DNA of 64,000 bases from Actinoallomurus vinaceus (GTDB lineage Bacteria; Actinomycetota; Actinomycetes; Streptosporangiales; Streptosporangiaceae): contig NZ_BAABHK010000006.1 of the NCBI RefSeq assembly GCF_039542055.1, forward strand, positions 434,001 through 498,000, read 5' to 3'. The notes below the pieces were generated by a model. It did not search any database and was not told the DNA's origin. It saw nothing but the letters and a program-made list of their open reading frames with translations. Position numbers and translations under genes: made by a program. Position 1 is the first letter of the stretch, and the number at the start of each line of letters is the position of its first letter. This document shows positions 7,981-14,664 of this stretch, piece after piece.

Positions 7981-9588
7981 CTAGCCGATCTTGGGGCGGG
8001 CCCGTTCGACGATGGCGGCGAAGTCAGCGCCCGGAGGGAGGGTGCCGAAGGCGCGGCCCCAGTCGCCGCTGAGGCGGGAGGCGCAGAAGACGTCGGCGAC
8101 CGCCGGGTGCCCGTGCCGGACCAGCAGGGAGCCCTGCAGCACCAGGGCGAGGCGCTCGACGATTCGCCGGGCGCGCAGCTCGAGCGTCGCGACGTCGGTG
8201 AGCGAGTCCTTGACCTCGGCGACGGCGGCGTCCAGACGCGCGTCGGCACCGGCGGCAAGGCCGACCTCGGTGAAGAACGCCTCCACCGTCTCCGGCTCCT
8301 TCACCATCGCCCGCAGTACGTCGAGGGCCGCGACGTTCCCGGAACCCTCCCAGATCGAGTTGAGCGGCGACTCGCGGAACAGCCGCGGCATGCCGGAGTC
8401 CTCGACGTAGCCGTTGCCGCCGAGGCATTCCAGCGCCTCCGCGGCGTGGGCGGGCCACCGCTTGCAGACCCAGTACTTGCCGACGGCGAGGGCGAGCCGC
8501 TTGAACGCGGTCTCGCCGCGGTCGGTGGCCCCGGCCAGGCGGAGCATGAGCACGGTCGCGGCCTCCGACTCGACCGCCAGGTCCGCGAGGACGTTGCGCA
8601 TCAGCGGCTGGTCGATGAGGTACCGGCCGAACACCTGGCGGTGCGCGGCGTGGTGGGTCGCCTGGACGAGGCCTTCGCGCATTCCGGCGGCCGCGCTGAT
8701 GACGCAGTCGAGCCGGGTCATGTTGACCATCTCGATGATCGTGCGGACGCCGCGACCCTCGTCGCCGACGCGCCAGGCGACCGCGTCCTCGTACTCCACC
8801 TCGGCGGACGCGTTCGACCGGTTGCCCAGTTTGTCCTTGAGTCGCTGCAGGCGGAGGGCGTTGCGCGTGCCGTCGGGCAGCACCCGGGGCAGCAGGAAGC
8901 AGGTGAGGCCCTCCGGCGCCTGGGCGAGGACGAGGAACACGTCGCACATCGGCGCGCTGGTGAACCACTTGTGGCCGGTCAGCAGGTAGGTGCCGTCGGG
9001 CCGGGGCACGGCCCGCGTCGTGTTGGCCCGGACGTCGGAGCCGCCCTGCTTCTCCGTCATCGACATGCCGGCGAGGATGCCCTGCTTCTCCGCCGGCGGC
9101 CGCAGGCCGAAGTCGTACGTGCCGGACGTCAGCAGCGGTTCGTACTGCCGGGCCAGCTCGGGCGCGTGGCGCAGCGCCGGTACGGCGGCATAGGTCATCG
9201 AGATGGGACAGCCGTGTCCGGCGTCCACCCGCCAGACGTGGAACTTCGCGGCGCGGGCGACGTGCGCCCCGGATCGTTCGGTCCACGCCCGGGCGTGCAG
9301 GCCGTGGCCCACCGCGACGCGCATGAGCTCGTGCCAGGCGGGGTGGAACTCGACCTCGTCGACGCGATGGCCGTACCGGTCGTGGGTGCGCAGCACCGGC
9401 GGGTGCTCGTTGGCGAGGCGGCCCCACTCGCGCGCCTGCTCGGTGCCCGCCAGCCGGCCGAGCTCGTGGACGGCCTCGGCCGCCCAGCCGCCGCCTTCGC
9501 GGAAGAGCCCGTCCAGGAGGGCGGGGTCGTCGGCCACGTCATGACCGACGAGCGGGGGGACCTGGTTGAAGACCTCATGTGTCGTCAT
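7981..9588 (-). CDS. AidB-like acyl-CoA dehydrogenase
   Basis: A 535-aa flavoprotein of the acyl-CoA dehydrogenase family, AidB branch: about 540 residues, NQVPPL near the N-terminus, GMSMTEKQGGSDVRANTT for FAD binding, NMTRLDCVISAAAGMR, and LECLGGNGYVEDSGMPRLFR with the WEGSGNV segment. In E. coli, AidB binds DNA and protects against alkylation; actinobacterial homologues may instead be true acyl-CoA (isovaleryl-CoA-like) dehydrogenases. The gene overlaps the upstream tetR by 14 nt, so the two are co-transcribed and it is likely the main target of that repressor. Confidence 0.9.
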   Translation of the reverse strand: MTTHEVFNQVPPLVGHDVADDPALLDGLFREGGGWAAEAVHELGRLAGTEQAREWGRLANEHPPVLRTHDRYGHRVDEVEFHPAWHELMRVAVGHGLHARAWTERSGAHVARAAKFHVWRVDAGHGCPISMTYAAVPALRHAPELARQYEPLLTSGTYDFGLRPPAEKQGILAGMSMTEKQGGSDVRANTTRAVPRPDGTYLLTGHKWFTSAPMCDVFLVLAQAPEGLTCFLLPRVLPDGTRNALRLQRLKDKLGNRSNASAEVEYEDAVAWRVGDEGRGVRTIIEMVNMTRLDCVISAAAGMREGLVQATHHAAHRQVFGRYLIDQPLMRNVLADLAVESEAATVLMLRLAGATDRGETAFKRLALAVGKYWVCKRWPAHAAEALECLGGNGYVEDSGMPRLFRESPLNSIWEGSGNVAALDVLRAMVKEPETVEAFFTEVGLAAGADARLDAAVAEVKDSLTDVATLELRARRIVERLALVLQGSLLVRHGHPAVADVFCASRLSGDWGRAFGTLPPGADFAAIVERARPKIG

Positions 9589-10372
9589 CGACCGCTCCGA
9601 TGCTGCGCTGGGCGAAGGTGATGAGATGCGCTATCAAGCCGGCCTGCGCGTCCGCGTGGCCGGCGGCATGTGTTCGCGCGTCCGCGCCATCGGCGGCATG
9701 CGCCGGTACGTTTGCGTCGTCGGCGGCATGTGCCGGTGCGTTCGTGCTGTCCGCGGCATCTTCCGGTGCGCTCGCGTGGCCGGCGGCATGCACCCGTACG
9801 TCCGCGTCGTCGGCGGCGTGCGGCTCGGCGGAACGGCCGGCACCGATCGCGAGGGGGCCGACGAGGGCCTCGCCGATGGCTCCGACGAGCGCCGCGGCGC
9901 TGACCTCGACGTCCTGCTCGGGGAGCTCACCGGCGGCGATGCCACGGCCGATGAGCCCGGCGAGGACGGCGGCGTACGCCCGGCGGAAGACCAGGCGCTC
10001 GGCGTCGACGGCGGGATCCACCGGCTCGGCGAGGAGCGCGTACGCCATCCGCGGGGCCCGCAGGGCCCGGCCCGCGAACGTCTCGATCACCGCCGCGATC
10101 CCCTCCGCCGCCGAGCTCTCCAGCGACGCGGCGCGCGCGAACGCGTCGACCTCGCGCTGGGAGGCCACCCGGAAGACCTCCGCGACCAGGTCGGCCTTTG
10201 CCGGGAAGTGGCGGTAGACACTGCCGGTCGCGACGCCCGCTCGCCGGGCGACGGCCGCGATCGAGCAGCCGGCGTAGCCGCGCTCGGCGACGACCGCCAG
10301 CGCGGCGGCGCGGATGCGGTCCCGGGAGGCGCTGAGCCGGGCCTCGACACGGGGCGTACGGCGGTAGGGCAC
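9575..10372 (-). CDS. TetR-family regulator with C-terminal decapeptide repeats
   Basis: A 265-aa TetR repressor when begun at GTG 10372; upstream in-frame sequence is repetitive and not TetR-like. The DNA-binding part reads IAAVARRAGVATGSVYRHFPAKADLVAEVF. The ligand domain then runs into a six-fold, roughly 10-residue repeat of the form HAADDANVPA (residues about 183-245) before a normal-looking last helix. Tetrameric or dimeric TetR proteins usually end near 200-220 aa, so the repeat is an insertion of minisatellite DNA with 30-bp period. It lies upstream of and overlaps the aidB-like gene. Confidence 0.85.
   Translation of the reverse strand: MPYRRTPRVEARLSASRDRIRAAALAVVAERGYAGCSIAAVARRAGVATGSVYRHFPAKADLVAEVFRVASQREVDAFARAASLESSAAEGIAAVIETFAGRALRAPRMAYALLAEPVDPAVDAERLVFRRAYAAVLAGLIGRGIAAGELPEQDVEVSAAALVGAIGEALVGPLAIGAGRSAEPHAADDADVRVHAAGHASAPEDAADSTNAPAHAADDANVPAHAADGADARTHAAGHADAQAGLIAHLITFAQRSIGAVDDDT
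9660..9830. repeat. Coding minisatellite, six units of about 30 bp
   Basis: GGCGGCATG or close variants recur at about 9663, 9692, 9722, 9752, 9782 and 9811. The array lies inside the tetR reading frame and encodes the HAADDANVPA-type repeats; the 30-bp period keeps the frame. Confidence 0.8.
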
Positions 10373-10380
10373 GCAAGAAT

Positions 10381-10394
10381 TGAACCGCAGTTCA
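10381..10394. promoter_or_regulatory. Candidate TetR autoregulatory operator
   Basis: TGAACCGCAGTTCA is a 5-4-5 inverted repeat just 8 bp upstream of the GTG start of the tetR gene, a position and form usual for TetR self-repression. Binding is inferred. Confidence 0.5.
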
Positions 10395-10419
10395 TTCCTT
10401 CCGGGCAAGGGCGGCCGTC

Positions 10420-10530
10420 GGGAAGGACAAGCCCTCGGGAAGGACAAGCCGCCGGGGAAGGACAAGCCGGGAACGGTGAGCTGGGAACGGTGAGCCGCCG
10501 GGAACAGCAAGCCGTCGGGAACGGCAGAAC
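10420..10530. repeat. Degenerate tandem repeat, seven units of 14-17 bp
   Basis: Units beginning GGGAAGGACAAGCC (first three) or GGGAACGGTGAGCC (later copies) start at 10420, 10437, 10455, 10469, 10483, 10500 and 10517. They fill most of the tetR upstream region. No gene is seen in 10373-10625. Confidence 0.75.
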
Positions 10531-10568
10531 GGCGCGGGATCTCCTCAAATGAGGGGATCCCGCGCCGT
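10529..10568. terminator. Strong rho-independent-like hairpin
   Basis: ACGGCGCGGGATC pairs perfectly with GATCCCGCGCCGT. The inner bases extend the stem (with one G-U) to about 18 bp closed by an AAAT loop. It is positioned to end transcription of the double-psi-barrel gene at 10626-11222. Confidence 0.85.
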
Positions 10569-10625
10569 CCGGACCGGCAGGCGAGGGGGGGAGCGGGTGA
10601 CGCCCTGCCGGTGTCGAGGGGGCGG

Positions 10626-11222
10626 TTACGCCTTGCCGGTGGCCGTGGCGTAGCCGGTGCCAGAGTGGCGGTACACGCCGCCCTTGCCCAGTTCGAGGAC
10701 CTGGAACTTGACCGTGATCGAGTTCGACGCGGTGCCGGTGAGGTGCTGCATCATCTTCTCCGACAGGTCGATGAGCGCCGGCGGGTTGTGCTGCGCGACG
10801 GCCCACTCGGCCGGGCCGAAGTCCTCCACGATGCCGATCTCGCTCTTACCGTTGTAGGTGACCTTCACCTTGGTGCCGAGCGGCCAGTACGGGCTGGCGA
10901 GCGTCTGGTACGACATCGGCTTGCCGGAGGCCGTCGACGGGTCCCAGAAGGACGTCGCGGTCGAGACGCCGCCGGGCAGGGCCGCCTTCTTCTCCTTCTT
11001 GAGGTCCTTCTTGATGCTCACGAACAGCCGGTCCTGGTTCGCCGTGGCGACGCGTTTCTCGGTCTGCTCGGGCGCCTGCGGGGCGGACGCCGCGGGGGCG
11101 CTCTGCGCCGAGGATGCCGACTCCGGGGTGTTTCCGTAAGCGAGGGCGGTGGTCACGCCGGCGCCGGCCAGGGTGACGCCGGCGGCCGCGGTGGCGATGG
11201 CCTTCGTCGAGAACCTGATCAT
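10626..11222 (-). CDS. Secreted double-psi beta-barrel (RlpA/expansin-like) protein
   Basis: A 198-aa secreted protein. The first 28 residues are a Sec signal peptide (MIRFSTKAIATAAAGVTLAG...). The C-terminal half contains WPLGTKVKVTYNGKSEIGIV followed by EDFGPAEW, which matches the LPxGTxVxVTxxNG...VxDRGP pattern of RlpA-like double-psi barrels. The His that precedes this motif in lytic RlpA is not evident (SPYWPLGT), so enzymatic activity is doubtful. ATG 11222 has AAAGGAA upstream. It follows the CHAP gene on the same strand, and both are probably cell-wall remodelling proteins used in growth or spore germination (inference). Confidence 0.75.
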   Translation of the reverse strand: MIRFSTKAIATAAAGVTLAGAGVTTALAYGNTPESASSAQSAPAASAPQAPEQTEKRVATANQDRLFVSIKKDLKKEKKAALPGGVSTATSFWDPSTASGKPMSYQTLASPYWPLGTKVKVTYNGKSEIGIVEDFGPAEWAVAQHNPPALIDLSEKMMQHLTGTASNSITVKFQVLELGKGGVYRHSGTGYATATGKA

Positions 11223-11325
11223 GGAAATTCCTTTCGGGGGCATGGGGGAACGGGGGCATGAGGGATGGGGGGATCCCAGGGGCGATGCCAGGGGGATTCG
11301 AAGGACCGCCCGGGAAGGGGAGGTC

Positions 11326-11365
11326 GGCGCGCGCCGCATCGCTCGGCGGCGACGCGGCACGCGCC
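11326..11365 (-). terminator. Candidate hairpin after the CHAP gene
   Basis: GGCGCGCGCCG and CGGCACGCGCC, separated by 18 nt, form an 11-bp stem with one mismatch, starting 12 nt after the CHAP stop codon in the direction of transcription. It may attenuate read-through into the next cell-wall gene. Confidence 0.45.
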
Positions 11366-11376
11366 GGCCCGGGCGA

Positions 11377-12141
11377 TTACTGGGCGTACTCCGGGTAGCC
11401 GTAGCCCACGACAGAGGAGGTGCTCCGGGTCCGGATCTTCACGGCGTCGTCCGTGTTGCCCTCGACGGTCTGGATGGTGCCGTCGTGGTTGTCCTTGATG
11501 ACCAGGCCGACGTGGTCGATGCCGTCGACACCGCCGCCGTTCCAGGAGAAGAAGACGACGGCCCCGGGCTTGGGCGCGTTGCCCCAGCGGCCCTGCGAGA
11601 TGAACCACTTGGCGTGGGCCGGGGTGAACGCGTCAGCGCCCATTCCCTTGACGCCCAGCTGGTCGCCGACCCAGGAGACGAACATGTCGCACCACGAGGC
11701 GTTGGCGTAGTCGCCGACGGACCCGCCGTTCTCCGCCACGCCGCGCGCGGCGTACGGGGTGCCCATGAACCACTGGTTGAACTTGCTGCCGCCGGCCGCG
11801 TTCTCGGTGGTGCCGACCTGGGAGACGGCGAGCTTCAGCACGTCCGTGGCCGAGGGCAGCCTCTTCTGCACCTGCTTCTGCGGCGCGGCGAGGGCGCGCG
11901 TCTTGACGCGCGGGTCGTCGCGCAGGGCGTTGGTCTGGATCGCCCTACCCATACCGGGATTCGGTATCTGCGCGACATGGTGCGCCGCCTGGTGGGTCGC
12001 ACCGGGGATCTGCGCGGAGAGAGCCGGCCCTGCGGAGGCCACGGTGATCGCGGCCGCGCCGGCGGTGGCGGTGCCGGCGATGACGCCGGCGAGGGTCTTG
12101 CGGTTCAGGGTGAAGCGGGGTTTGGCGTGTCGAGGGGACAC
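11377..12141 (-). CDS. Secreted CHAP-domain peptidoglycan hydrolase
   Basis: A 254-aa secreted protein with a signal peptide (about residues 1-43), a basic linker and a CHAP amidase/endopeptidase domain. Catalytic residues are visible: Cys151 in NASWCDMF, His210 in GIDHVGLV and Glu227 in QTVEGNT. CHAP enzymes cut stem-peptide or glycan-peptide bonds in peptidoglycan. The GTG at 12141 has AAGGAG 9 nt upstream. The 5' leader contains a ydaO-type c-di-AMP riboswitch ending about 26 nt before the start codon, and a second copy further upstream, so expression is expected to respond to c-di-AMP. Confidence 0.9.
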   Translation of the reverse strand: MSPRHAKPRFTLNRKTLAGVIAGTATAGAAAITVASAGPALSAQIPGATHQAAHHVAQIPNPGMGRAIQTNALRDDPRVKTRALAAPQKQVQKRLPSATDVLKLAVSQVGTTENAAGGSKFNQWFMGTPYAARGVAENGGSVGDYANASWCDMFVSWVGDQLGVKGMGADAFTPAHAKWFISQGRWGNAPKPGAVVFFSWNGGGVDGIDHVGLVIKDNHDGTIQTVEGNTDDAVKIRTRSTSSVVGYGYPEYAQ

Positions 12142-12167
12142 AGGGGGGTACTCCTTCGGCTTCCATG

Positions 12168-12282
12168 CCGCTTACCGGGTTAGCTGACGGGTTCGGGCGT
12201 GGAAGCTGCCCTACGGCACGATGTGCCGATTCACCCCAGTGATGCGGTGGGTCCCCGGTTCCGCGAGGTGCGGATTCAGCGG
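12168..12282 (-). ncRNA. c-di-AMP riboswitch (ydaO-yuaA), gene-proximal copy
   Basis: Read on the minus strand, the element shows the conserved blocks GGACCCA, GGGGTGAATCG, TAGGG, CTTCC, CCGAACCCG and AGCTAACC in the right order, as known from actinobacterial rpf/cell-wall-hydrolase leaders. A P1 stem forms between CCGCT (12278-12282) and AGCGG (12168-12172). The RBS of the CHAP gene follows 11 nt after P1. In actinobacteria these riboswitches usually shut off expression when c-di-AMP is bound. Confidence 0.93.
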
Positions 12283-12367
12283 GTCGCCCGCTCATGCGGG
12301 CGGCTCGAACAAAGAGACACGTCTGCCGTCGCCGGGCTAGGGGTAGCGGTGACGGCCGGTATTCAGA

Positions 12368-12410
12368 TCAGGGCGGACTCGCGGACAAGGTTCTGCTCCT
12401 TACTTCCAGT
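12368..12410 (-). other. Vestigial translation-start region between the two riboswitches
   Basis: Directly after the distal riboswitch the RNA reads TAAGGAGCAGAACC followed by TTGTCC, which parallels GAAGGAG...GTGTCC ahead of the CHAP gene. The resulting frame (start 12388) stops after six codons. It looks like the leftover start of a lost gene or a duplicated leader; no product is claimed. Confidence 0.45.
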
Positions 12411-12533
12411 ACGCCTACCGGGTTAGCTGACGGGTTCGGGCGTGGAAGTCGGCCCTACGGCACAGGGGATGTGCCGATTCACCCCGGGACTTCTGATGGG
12501 TCCCCGGCTCCGTGATCTTCACGGACTCGACGT
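12411..12533 (-). ncRNA. c-di-AMP riboswitch (ydaO-yuaA), distal copy
   Basis: This is the second complete copy on the same strand, 243 bp upstream of the first. It has the same blocks (GGACCCA, GGGGTGAATCG, TAGGG, CTTCC, CCGAACCCG, AGCTAACC) and a P1 stem ACGTC (12529-12533) with GGCGT (12411-12415, one G-U). The segment from TACCGGG to GGAAG is identical over about 33 nt in both copies, while the variable P-loop arms differ in sequence but keep pairing, as expected of a functional RNA. Confidence 0.92.
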
Positions 12534-13034
12534 TGCCGCTCCCGCTCCAAAATGGATCAACGGGTAGTCCACGGGAGTGGCGCGTTTTGGGATATGAACC
12601 GTCTCGGCTCTGTACGGAGGCCCTCGCACGCGTCTTCGCGCCGCGCTGTCTGCGCTGGTGGGCCGGCCGTGCCGGCGGATGTCGGGCGGCGCGTGGGGGG
12701 CGTCGCCGGACTGAGAGGAACATATCAGACAAATAGCGACGTGCCAAATACCACCGTCGGACATAAGTCACGTGATGGGTGCCACAAAGATCGCTATAAA
12801 GATCAATCCGGCAGCCGTTTGATCGACTTTTACCTTTCCGGCCAGAACAATCATGAGTGGCCGCAAAGGGCGATCAGCGTCGCCACATATCCGAACAGCC
12901 TTACGGCGCAGGGTATTCCGCGGCCCGTCACGGCAGGTGACCGCCGCCCGGTAGGAGGCGCGCCGGAGCGCCACGGAGGGAAGGTGTCAGCGCGCCACGG
13001 AGGGAAGGTGTCAGCGCGCCACGGAGGGAAGGTG
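12534..13034. other. Long intergenic promoter region of the riboswitch transcript
   Basis: This 500-bp stretch is clearly richer in A/T than its neighbours (especially 12715-12900). No convincing gene is seen on either strand. It must contain the promoter for the minus-strand riboswitch transcript; no clear -35/-10 pair could be fixed. Its right end holds a three-copy 24-bp repeat. Confidence 0.6.
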
Positions 13035-13039
13035 TCAGC
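12970..13039. repeat. Three perfect tandem 24-bp repeats
   Basis: Units starting at 12970, 12994 and 13018 share GCCACGGAGGGAAGGTGTCA and continue with GCGC between copies. The third copy overlaps the stop codon (TCA on the plus strand, 13035-13037) of the sirohydrochlorin chelatase gene, so the array lies in its 3' untranslated region. Confidence 0.85.
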
Positions 13040-13796
13040 CCGCTGCCGCGACGCGATCGCCACGCGTCAGGATCTCGCGATAACGCTGCACGGTGATCTC
13101 CGCCACCTCGGGCGCGGCGCCCAGCACGGGCGAGACCGCCACCGCCCCGGCCTCCAGGGACTCCTCGCGGACCTTGTCCGCGAAGTAGCCCGGGGCCAGG
13201 AAGTAGGACGCCACCGCCACTCGCGGCGCGCCCGCGTCGTACAGCATGCGTACGGCTTCGGCAGGGGTGGGACGGGCCGCGGAGGCGTACGCGGGGACGA
13301 CGGAGCGCCAGCCGCGCCAGTCCCGCGCCATCCGGCCGATCGTCGCGTTCGCCGCCGGATCGCTGGAACCGGCGGCGGCGAGCACCAGAGCGGTGCCCGG
13401 GTCGGGGCGGACGCCGACCTCGGCGAGCCGCCGCTCCAGGGCCCGCGTCATCAGCGGGTGCGGGCCCAGCGTCGCCCCGTAGTGCAGGGTCAGCCGCGGG
13501 TGGGCGCTGTGTACCTCGCTGAGCGCCCCCGGGATGTCGGTCTTGCTGTGGTACGCCGCGGTGAGCAGCAGAGGGAGCACGACGGCCTCGTCGGCCCCCT
13601 CTCCGACGAGACCACCGAGCGCCTGCCCCGGGGCCGGGGGAGCGTGGTCGAGATACGAGGTCACGACCCGCACCCCCGATGAACGACGAACAAGATCGAG
13701 AAGTTCCTCGATCGTCGCCGCCGCACGGGGATCCCGGCTGCCGTGGGCCACCACGACCAGCGGGATCGTCCGCGTGCTCAGAGGTTGATGCCGCAT
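13035..13796 (-). CDS. Sirohydrochlorin chelatase (CbiX/SirB family)
   Basis: A 253-aa, two-lobed chelatase. The first lobe begins VVVAHGSRDPRA with the metal-site His18, and includes LPLLLTAAYHSKTDIP; the second lobe repeats the fold (VLAAAGSSDPAAN, VASYFLAPGYFAD). It would insert Fe into sirohydrochlorin to make siroheme for the sulfite reductase encoded upstream. The ATG at 13796 overlaps the cysH stop by 19 nt, making it the last gene of the sulfur operon. Confidence 0.88.
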   Translation of the reverse strand: MRHQPLSTRTIPLVVVAHGSRDPRAAATIEELLDLVRRSSGVRVVTSYLDHAPPAPGQALGGLVGEGADEAVVLPLLLTAAYHSKTDIPGALSEVHSAHPRLTLHYGATLGPHPLMTRALERRLAEVGVRPDPGTALVLAAAGSSDPAANATIGRMARDWRGWRSVVPAYASAARPTPAEAVRMLYDAGAPRVAVASYFLAPGYFADKVREESLEAGAVAVSPVLGAAPEVAEITVQRYREILTRGDRVAAAG

Positions 13797-14491
13797 TCGG
13801 TCTTTCCGGTGCCGGCCCAGCGTCCGCTGCGCGGGTCCTCGCCCGGCGCGACCTGCTTGGTGCAGGGCTCGCAGCCGATCGAGGGGTACCCGTCGTACTG
13901 CAGCGGGTTCACCAGGATGCCGTGCTCCTCGATGTAGTCGTGGAGCTGGGCCTGGGTCCAGCGGGCGAGGGGGTTGACCTTGACCTTCCCGCGCGCGGCG
14001 TTCCACTCGACCACGCGCGAGCCGCGCCGGTGCGAGGTCTCCTCACGCCGGATGCCCGTGATCCACGCGAGGTACGGCTCGAGCGCGCGGTTCAGCGGCT
14101 CGACCTTGCGCAGGTGGCAGCACAGGTCCGGGTTCCGGCCGTACAGCCGGGGCCCGAGGTCGCGCTCCTGCTCGGCGACGGTCCGGGAGGGGGTGACGTT
14201 GACCACGTTGACCGGGTAGACGGCCTCGACGGCGTCACGCGTGCCGACCGTCTCGGCGAAGTGGTAGCCGGTGTCGACGAACAGCACGTCGATGCCGGGG
14301 CGGACCTTCGAGGCGATGTCGACCAGCACGGCGTCCTTCATGGACGACGTGACGCAGATCCGGTCGCCGAAGGTCGCGATCGCCCACCGGATGATCTCCT
14401 CGGCGGAGGCCTCCTCCAGTGCGTCGGCGGCCGATTCGACGATGTCGGTCAGGTCGAGCGCCGCGGGGGCGCGCTCGTACAGGAGTGTCAT
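13778..14491 (-). CDS. cysH: Assimilatory adenylyl-sulfate (APS) reductase
   Basis: A 237-aa PAPS/APS reductase. The cysteine pairs C124-C125 (NPDLCCHLRKVEPL) and C207/C210 (GCEPC) are the [4Fe-4S] ligands that distinguish APS reductases from E. coli-type PAPS reductases; the catalytic C233 lies in the terminal TECGINL. It reduces APS to sulfite with thioredoxin. ATG 14491 overlaps the stop of the zinc-ribbon gene by ATGA. An upstream in-frame ATG (14572) would run through that gene and is rejected. Confidence 0.95.
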   Translation of the reverse strand: MTLLYERAPAALDLTDIVESAADALEEASAEEIIRWAIATFGDRICVTSSMKDAVLVDIASKVRPGIDVLFVDTGYHFAETVGTRDAVEAVYPVNVVNVTPSRTVAEQERDLGPRLYGRNPDLCCHLRKVEPLNRALEPYLAWITGIRREETSHRRGSRVVEWNAARGKVKVNPLARWTQAQLHDYIEEHGILVNPLQYDGYPSIGCEPCTKQVAPGEDPRSGRWAGTGKTECGINL

Positions 14492-14664
14492 GCCGAGCCC
14501 TCCCGTCTGGGAGCGCCCGTGGCGCTGAGCGCGCCGAGCCCGATGAAGCGGAGCTTGAACGCGCGCGTGCACGCCCGGCAGTGCCAGCCGCCGTCGCTCT
14601 CGTACGGCTCGAGGTCCTCGTCTCCGCAGTAGGGGCAGTAGAAGGGAACGGCTCTCTCGGTCAC
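14488..14664 (-). CDS. 58-aa zinc-ribbon protein of the sulfate-assimilation operon
   Basis: A small gene between sulfite reductase and APS reductase. It overlaps both neighbours by 4 nt (GTGA at 14661-14664, ATGA at 14488-14491), so it is translationally coupled at both ends. The product starts GTG and has two knuckles, CPYCG (C10, C13) and CRAC (C29, C32), followed by RAFKLRFIG, then a short basic tail. It would bind one Zn or Fe. Comparable small proteins sit at the same place in actinobacterial sulfur operons; a role as electron-transfer or assembly partner of the reductases is a guess. Confidence 0.85.
   Translation of the reverse strand: MTERAVPFYCPYCGDEDLEPYESDGGWHCRACTRAFKLRFIGLGALSATGAPRREGSA

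Noticed and set aside
12768..12974. Small hydrophobic peptide frame upstream of the riboswitches (minus strand)
   Set aside because: No RBS, no recognisable family, and the region is the promoter area of the riboswitch transcript.
12970..13039. Possible CRISPR array (three identical repeats)
   Set aside because: The repeats are directly adjacent with only 4 bases between the conserved 20-mers; no spacers and no cas genes.
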